A stretch of 17,714 nucleotides of DNA from Sediminispirochaeta sp964394395. GTDB lineage: Bacteria > Spirochaetota > Spirochaetia > DSM-16054 > Sediminispirochaetaceae. The notes under the pieces are model-generated. The model was given only the letters and a program-made list of their open reading frames with translations, was not told where the DNA came from and made no database searches. Each line of letters opens with the position of its first letter. Positions within the stretch are counted from its first letter, which is position 1. Both the position numbers and the translations under genes were made by a program. Of this stretch, positions 13,376 through 17,714 are shown in pieces. The stretch spans positions 1-17,714 of the forward strand of contig CAYMWV010000062.1 of NCBI GenBank assembly GCA_964394395.1, read 5' to 3'.

Positions 13376-15214
13376 TTAGCTTCTCCCCACCGCCTGGTAG
13401 AGCATCTTTTCAGAGATAGAGAACCATACCGGCCTTCCGTGGGGGCAGCGCTGTTTGTCCAGTTGAAAAGTCTCGCTGACGAGCTTTTTTGCAGTCTCCG
13501 GGGGAAGGTACTCTCCCTCTTTTACCGCTGCCTTGCAGGAGAGAGTAGCAAAAAGGGTCTCCATCAAGGTGCCAGGAGAATCCTGAAAGGTTTCCAGGAG
13601 CCCGATAAGCTCCTTTTCCAGATGGGCACAGCTTTCTGGTAGAGCGGTCAGTCTCACTTTTACCTCCTCTGATCGCCCGTCAGGTACCCTGTCAGGTTTA
13701 TCGGTGATATCCAGTCCTATCCCAAGGGAAGAGATCGCCTCATCCTCTTGCCGAAGCAGTTCAGCGCTCTCCCGGTCCACCTCAAATTCTCTTGGTATGA
13801 GCAGGGGCTGCCGCTTTACCGCCCCCCTGCTGTAACGGTCGTAGAGAATTCTTTCATGAGCCGCATGCTGATCGATAAGGTAGAAGTGATCATCCTTCTC
13901 TACCGCCAAAAAGAGTCCAAAGACCTGCCCCAGGTAACGGAAGGTTTCATCTATCTCCGGCATCTTGGCTCGGGAATCAAACTCTTTTTTCTCTTCTTTT
14001 GATTCTTTAGATTCTTTGTACACCTGGTAAAACGATGAAGGATCGGAGGAAGGGTAAGCGTGAGGGAAGGGATTTTTACTCTCTTCTTTGGGCATGAAAG
14101 GGCTTTTTTCCCGGCTCCAGCTTTCTGAAGTGGAACCAGTGTTCTCGTACAGGGATGGGCTTTTATCAAACGCATCACTCTCACCATAAGCGAGGGGGCC
14201 AGGAAACTGATTCTCCAGGTAGCTTCTGATCCTGGTTGAAACGGCGTGGTGGATAGTTTTAAGATCCCGAAAGCGAACCTCCCGTTTTGCAGGGTGGATG
14301 TTGAAATCTATCCGGTCGGGATCTACTCTTAAAAAGAGGAAACAGATGGGGAAACTGCCCCCAGGAAGGTACTCACCATATCCGTAGGTGATTGCCTGCA
14401 GGAGAGAAAACTCCTCAATCTTTCGCCGGTTTACGTAGAGATGGATCATCCGACGATCCCGGCGGTGGAGGCTGGGACCGGCAGCCAGGGCGGTAAAGGA
14501 GAAATTGGATTCATCGCCCCGGATGGAGTGAAGCAATCCCTGATTGAAGGTTCCGGGATAGGAAGCGATAAGACGCTCCTCCTGGCTGGATGGGGGAAGA
14601 TACAGTTTCATCTCTCCATCAGAGAAGAATCGAAAGGTGATGGCAGGAAAGGGAATCGCCTTCTCTAAAAAAAGTTTCTTACATGCCGAGAGCTCCGCTT
14701 TGTCGCTTTTTAAAAAATGCTTTCTTGCCGGAATGGTGTAGAAAAGATCGGAAGATTGGGCGGCGGTTCCCCTTTTCCCCTTGGATGGGGAGAGGGAGAG
14801 GAAGTTGCCGTTCTCTACCCGCAGGGTATGGGCTCCTCCCTTCTCGGGGCAGCTTCGAATCTCCATTCTGCTGCAGGCGGCTATGGAGGCAAGGGCCTCT
14901 CCTCGAAAGCCCATGCTGTCAATTCTATCCAGATCCTCGATCTCTTCTATCTTACTTGTTGCGTGGGGCAAATAGCAAAGCTCCAGATTCTCCCTGCTCA
15001 TACCGCAGCCGTTATCAACTACCCGGAGAGATCTGGCCCCCCCTCCTTCGATGTAAACATCGATGGTGTCTGCTCCGGAATCGATGGCGTTATCAAGGAA
15101 TTCTCTAAGCACAGAAAACGGCCGGTCGATTACCTCGCCGGCCGCTATCTTTTGAGCCACCGAATCCCGGAGCAGCTTAATGCTCCGGGAACGATGTTCG
15201 GTTTCATGGTTCAT
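13376..15214 (-). CDS. mutL: DNA mismatch repair protein MutL (endonuclease type)
   Basis: This is a 612-residue protein. The N-terminal GHKL ATPase has QKIAAGEVIDRP at 21-32, REFLDNAIDSGA at 37-48 with E38 and N42, DNGCGM at 67-72, and GFRGEALASIA at 102-112. A variable, charged linker (about 340-430) leads to the C-terminal dimerisation domain. This carries DQHAAHE at 448-454, QPLLIP at 469-474 (clamp-binding-like), SCKAAVKEGE at 559-568 and CPHGRP at 590-595. These are the features of MutL proteins that nick DNA themselves, as in bacteria without MutH. In the DQHA-X2-E-X4-E motif the last Glu is replaced by Asp (D459). The gene lies 12 bases after the FecR-barrel gene. No ribosome-binding site is visible before the ATG, so translation may depend on the upstream gene. 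Confidence 0.96.
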   Translation of the reverse strand: MNHETEHRSRSIKLLRDSVAQKIAAGEVIDRPFSVLREFLDNAIDSGADTIDVYIEGGGARSLRVVDNGCGMSRENLELCYLPHATSKIEEIEDLDRIDSMGFRGEALASIAACSRMEIRSCPEKGGAHTLRVENGNFLSLSPSKGKRGTAAQSSDLFYTIPARKHFLKSDKAELSACKKLFLEKAIPFPAITFRFFSDGEMKLYLPPSSQEERLIASYPGTFNQGLLHSIRGDESNFSFTALAAGPSLHRRDRRMIHLYVNRRKIEEFSLLQAITYGYGEYLPGGSFPICFLFLRVDPDRIDFNIHPAKREVRFRDLKTIHHAVSTRIRSYLENQFPGPLAYGESDAFDKSPSLYENTGSTSESWSREKSPFMPKEESKNPFPHAYPSSDPSSFYQVYKESKESKEEKKEFDSRAKMPEIDETFRYLGQVFGLFLAVEKDDHFYLIDQHAAHERILYDRYSRGAVKRQPLLIPREFEVDRESAELLRQEDEAISSLGIGLDITDKPDRVPDGRSEEVKVRLTALPESCAHLEKELIGLLETFQDSPGTLMETLFATLSCKAAVKEGEYLPPETAKKLVSETFQLDKQRCPHGRPVWFSISEKMLYQAVGRS

Positions 15215-15226
15215 GAGAAAAGGGTA

Positions 15227-17578
15227 CTAAAAGTGCACCCGGGTTTCAAGTGTCAGGTTCGGTACCATCTCCGGACTGCCGTCACTGTTGTAGACAGGTT
15301 CGCCATTCTCATACTTGATTGCCGTTCCTGCTGCGAGAACAATATCCAGGGTCGGTGCCACCGGATAGATAATCTCCCCACTGAAGGCGGAATAAGCATC
15401 GAACCAACTAAGGCTTTCATCGCTGCTGCCGGTAAGCATGGGGATAAACTTGGTCCTTGAGTAGGTAAGAGAACCGTAGATGTTGACCACCGGGATAACA
15501 TCAGGCAGAACGGTGAGGGTAATATTCAGCTCATCCTCCTCCGGGTTTGCCCCCTCGGGACTCCAGGGCCAGAGGTATCCAGCTTCCAGGCGCACCGCAT
15601 CCAGGATGGTAGCAGCTCCCTCGCCGTAGACACCCATCACCACCTTATCGTAGTCACTGGTCGATGGGTTCTCTATATACGCATAGGTTTGAGCCGCATA
15701 CATTCCCCGGAGCCGTTCATAACTGGGACCAAAGAAGGTGGGCCGGAACACTCCATCGTAGAGGCGGTAAGCGAGGCGGTAATCAACAAAGAGGAGATTT
15801 CCAAAAACGCCGCTCTCTACTCCGTAGTTTTTCAGACTTTCAGAAAAGCTGCCGCCGTCTGGATCCCATATCGCATCGGTCTGTACCGTCCCGTCGTAGA
15901 TGGGAAGCATGGCTGCCGCATCTCCAAAGAGAACCATAGAGAGGAAGTCGCTCTCTATAATCGGAAACTCTATGTCAAAGGCGCTTCCCAGGAGCATCAT
16001 ATCAGAAGGAACATAAGGTGCCTCCGGATCATCCGGGTTAACCATGCTGTCAGGATTAATATCTATGATGCTTGAAAGAGCAAAGCCGAGGGGAAAGGCC
16101 TTACCAGCAGGCCGAAAAATTACTCTGCCTCCAAATACATCCGGTGCCGCCAGGTCGTTAACCACCGCCTCAAAGCCGATCTTGTCACCCTTGATACCGG
16201 TGTTAAGTCCCAGCCGTCTGATGGCGGGAAAGTCAAAGTCGTTTGCGTAGTTGCGCATCAGAATTCCGTGTCCAATGGTCATGGTTCGCAGGTTTCCAAA
16301 GCGAAGATAGAAAGGATCCCTGTTATCTCCATACTCAAGGTAGCGAATCTTCAAAAAGAGGTCGGAAAAGATGTCCTGAGTTGCACCGAGAGGATCTCCG
16401 CTCCAGTCCTGGTCGGTACCGAAAGACCACTCATCATTACCTTTAGGGCGGTACCAGTCGCTGGGATCGAACATATCTCTGGTGTAGATGATAGGCAGAT
16501 AGAGGGCCGCTTTGAGTTTACCAATCTCTATAACCGGCTGGAGGACCGCTTTAGAGAAGGTCTCCTCTCCAATGGTCATGGTTCCGATCTCCAGGCCAAG
16601 AATGTCTCCAAGAGCGCCCAGGAGACCATCATCGGCCGAACCGGCAGTAGTTCCCCGGTCAGCGGAAGTGTCATCACCGCCGCTCTCATCCGCAACGGTA
16701 TCTACAGTTCTTGGAGTATCACCTTCCCCTTCATCCTCCCCGGTTTCTTCATCCGCCAGGGTTTCTTCTTCAGTTGACTCTTCATCATCGTCAGCTTCTG
16801 CTTCAGCGTCTGTTTCAGCGTCCTGCTCATCTTCGGCATCTTCATCTTCTGCCAGCTCTTCCTCAGAAGCTTCATCATCATCCGGGGCAGGTTCCTCTTC
16901 TCCCTGAAGATCTACCGGGGTGTGTCCGGGAACCTGGATAGGGTCAAGCTGTTCAAAGAGTACATCTTGTACCAGGGCCTGCATCTGCTCCTGACTTGCC
17001 TTTATCGCTTCAAAAGTGGCGGCCAAAGCGTCAGCAATCTGACCAGCTCCAAGGCTAATACTCTGACCAGCTGCATTCTGATAATCGATCAAGCCATCGA
17101 TGACAAAGGCTTTTTCTATGGAACCGGGGATGGATATGACTCCAAAATCGGTACCCCGGACCCCGCAGACTGCGGAAGGAGTACTGACCCGGTAGCGGCT
17201 TAAGGTAGTTCCTCTGGCGGCAATGGTTCTGAGCTTTCCAGCCACCATGTGGAAACTGTTCTCGGTCTCCTCGTTTTTCTGGAGCTCCTTGATGGTGAAC
17301 ACGGTGTTGGACGAGAGCTTGATAATCGAACCGTTTGGATCAAGACTGAGCTCTGCCACGGTACCATTGGTGCGGATGGTGTCGCCCTCGTTCAGATCCA
17401 TTCCGGTGTAGACATCAGTTACCAATCCACCTGTGGCATCTACCACCTCGATCTCAAAATCATCCGCCGCATAGGCTAAAATCGCCCTCGGTTCTCCCGC
17501 TTGGGAGAAGAGAGGCAAAGCGGATAGGGTCAATAAAAGCAGTACCGGCAGGACCGGAAAAACTATCCTTTTCTTCAT
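15227..17578 (-). CDS. FecR-domain protein fused to an outer-membrane beta-barrel
   Basis: This is a 783-residue protein. A signal peptide (MKKR start, core to about 24) is likely cleaved after SQA at 25-27. Residues about 55-185 are a FecR periplasmic domain, with VYTGMDLNEGDTIRT, an LSSNTVFTI strand, VAGKLRT and the hallmark STPSAVCGVRGTDFGV at about 132-147. Residues about 226-288 are a nearly pure Asp/Glu/Ala/Ser/Thr linker (16715-16903). The remaining roughly 460 residues alternate short hydrophobic strands with polar turns and end in ETRVHF, with the terminal Phe that outer-membrane barrels use for insertion. In classical FecR the domain regulates an anti-sigma pathway. Here it is tied to a barrel, so a structural or glycan-binding role is as likely. 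I chose 17578 rather than the ATG at 17596 because AAGGAGG sits 5 bases before it. It is followed by mutL. Confidence 0.87.
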   Translation of the reverse strand: MKKRIVFPVLPVLLLLTLSALPLFSQAGEPRAILAYAADDFEIEVVDATGGLVTDVYTGMDLNEGDTIRTNGTVAELSLDPNGSIIKLSSNTVFTIKELQKNEETENSFHMVAGKLRTIAARGTTLSRYRVSTPSAVCGVRGTDFGVISIPGSIEKAFVIDGLIDYQNAAGQSISLGAGQIADALAATFEAIKASQEQMQALVQDVLFEQLDPIQVPGHTPVDLQGEEEPAPDDDEASEEELAEDEDAEDEQDAETDAEAEADDDEESTEEETLADEETGEDEGEGDTPRTVDTVADESGGDDTSADRGTTAGSADDGLLGALGDILGLEIGTMTIGEETFSKAVLQPVIEIGKLKAALYLPIIYTRDMFDPSDWYRPKGNDEWSFGTDQDWSGDPLGATQDIFSDLFLKIRYLEYGDNRDPFYLRFGNLRTMTIGHGILMRNYANDFDFPAIRRLGLNTGIKGDKIGFEAVVNDLAAPDVFGGRVIFRPAGKAFPLGFALSSIIDINPDSMVNPDDPEAPYVPSDMMLLGSAFDIEFPIIESDFLSMVLFGDAAAMLPIYDGTVQTDAIWDPDGGSFSESLKNYGVESGVFGNLLFVDYRLAYRLYDGVFRPTFFGPSYERLRGMYAAQTYAYIENPSTSDYDKVVMGVYGEGAATILDAVRLEAGYLWPWSPEGANPEEDELNITLTVLPDVIPVVNIYGSLTYSRTKFIPMLTGSSDESLSWFDAYSAFSGEIIYPVAPTLDIVLAAGTAIKYENGEPVYNSDGSPEMVPNLTLETRVHF

Positions 17579-17583
17579 TGTTT

Positions 17584-17590
17584 CCTCCTT
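17584..17590 (-). promoter_or_regulatory. ribosome-binding site of the FecR-barrel gene
   Basis: On the minus strand this reads AAGGAGG, 5 bases before the ATG at 17578. It lies inside the six codons that the longer open frame would add, which argues against the ATG at 17596 as the start. Confidence 0.8.
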
Positions 17591-17595
17591 CTTCA

Positions 17596-17667
17596 TTAGA
17601 AGCTGATAGAGCTGGAGAGGTTGCTGGTAGTTTCCCAGCTTCCATCTTCAGGAACATATCGCAGGTT
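17596..17667 (-). CDS. C-terminal end of an outer-membrane barrel-like gene, cut by the contig end
   Basis: On the minus strand one frame is open from the genomic edge (17667) to a TAA at 17598-17596. It encodes 23 residues beginning NLRYVPEDGSWETT and ending SSSISF. The alternating pattern and the final Phe resemble the last strand of an outer-membrane beta-barrel. The stop lies 17 bases before the ATG of the FecR-barrel gene, so the two are probably in one operon. The rest of the gene is missing because the contig runs into adapter sequence. The family cannot be identified from so little. Confidence 0.5.
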   Translation of the reverse strand, partial: NLRYVPEDGSWETTSNLSSSISF

Positions 17668-17714
17668 AGATCGGAAGAGCACACGTCTGAACTCCAGTCA
17701 CGTGAAACGATCTC
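17668..17714 (+). other. Illumina TruSeq-type adapter contamination
   Basis: The tail starts with AGATCGGAAGAGC and continues exactly as the TruSeq index-adapter stem through 17701. It is followed by GTGAAACG (17702-17709), which I recognise as the index-19 barcode, and then ATCTC, the start of the constant part after the index. It is library-preparation sequence and not part of the genome. A reading frame entering it from the minus strand begins MCSSDLT, a familiar adapter-derived peptide. Confidence 0.97.

Noticed and set aside
14745..14755. Eleven bases identical to the start of the sequencing adapter inside mutL
   Set aside because: The mutL reading frame runs through it unbroken and encodes the expected conserved region, and the match stops after AGATCGGAAGA. 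It is chance identity.
14717..15460. 247-residue plus-strand open frame
   Set aside because: It lies antisense across mutL and the FecR-barrel gene, both of which have clear family motifs. It has no domain of its own.
16512..16907. Serine-rich plus-strand frame resembling a low-complexity surface protein
   Set aside because: It is the antisense reading of the acidic Asp/Glu linker in the FecR-barrel gene.
17460..17684. 74-residue minus-strand frame beginning MCSSDLT
   Set aside because: Its first codons are adapter sequence and the rest is a shadow of the FecR-barrel gene.

Overview
The window is one gene-dense end of a bacterial contig. It holds 14 recognisable protein genes plus two probable gene fragments at the edges. 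I found no tRNA, rRNA, CRISPR array, insertion sequence or gene-free stretch longer than 100 bases. The best guess for the host is a free-living or host-associated spirochaete (Spirochaetaceae-like), at moderate confidence. The reasons are several membrane-anchored TPR proteins, a FecR-domain/beta-barrel outer-membrane protein, an endonuclease-type MutL, and a small HATPase-fold protein of a type I associate with spirochaetes. Base composition is about 50% GC by eye. The envelope is clearly diderm: a lipoprotein, outer-membrane barrels ending in Phe, and signal peptides. No horizontally acquired island is apparent.

Layout. (1) 51-1226 (+) is a soluble histidine kinase with an N-terminal cyclic-nucleotide-binding domain, and a possible upstream gene tail lies at 1-48. 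(2) 1270-1485 (-) is a cysteine-rich DUF6485-like small protein, divergent from 1557-2249 (+), an HATPase-fold protein. (3) 2301-7579 (+) looks like one transcription unit: a U32-family protein, a membrane-anchored winged-helix-like protein, RNase PH, a glycerolipid acyltransferase-like protein and a lipoprotein. The gaps are 29, 12 and 14 nt, followed by a 17-nt overlap. (4) 10590-7558 (-) is a tight three-gene unit: a membrane TPR protein with a degenerate Mrr-nuclease-like C-terminus, a calcineurin-like phosphoesterase, and a ParB/Srx-fold protein. The last two share an ATGA overlap. Units 3 and 4 converge and overlap by 22 nt in an imperfect palindrome bounded by their two stop codons. (5) 10640-13320 (+) encodes two further TPR proteins, one exported and one membrane-anchored with about 14 repeats, divergent from unit 4. 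(6) 17667-13376 (-) encodes the last residues of what looks like an outer-membrane barrel, then a FecR-barrel fusion, then mutL.

The last 47 bases (17668-17714) are not genomic. They read as an Illumina TruSeq-type adapter with an index, so the contig really ends at about 17667, inside the upstream barrel gene. Any reading frame starting in that tail is an artefact.

The least explained part is the TPR cluster between 7558 and 13320. It combines three membrane-associated or exported TPR proteins with a pseudo-nuclease-like domain, a phosphoesterase and a ParB-like protein. I cannot assign it to a described system. It could equally be an ordinary spirochaete envelope or housekeeping locus that has never been characterised.
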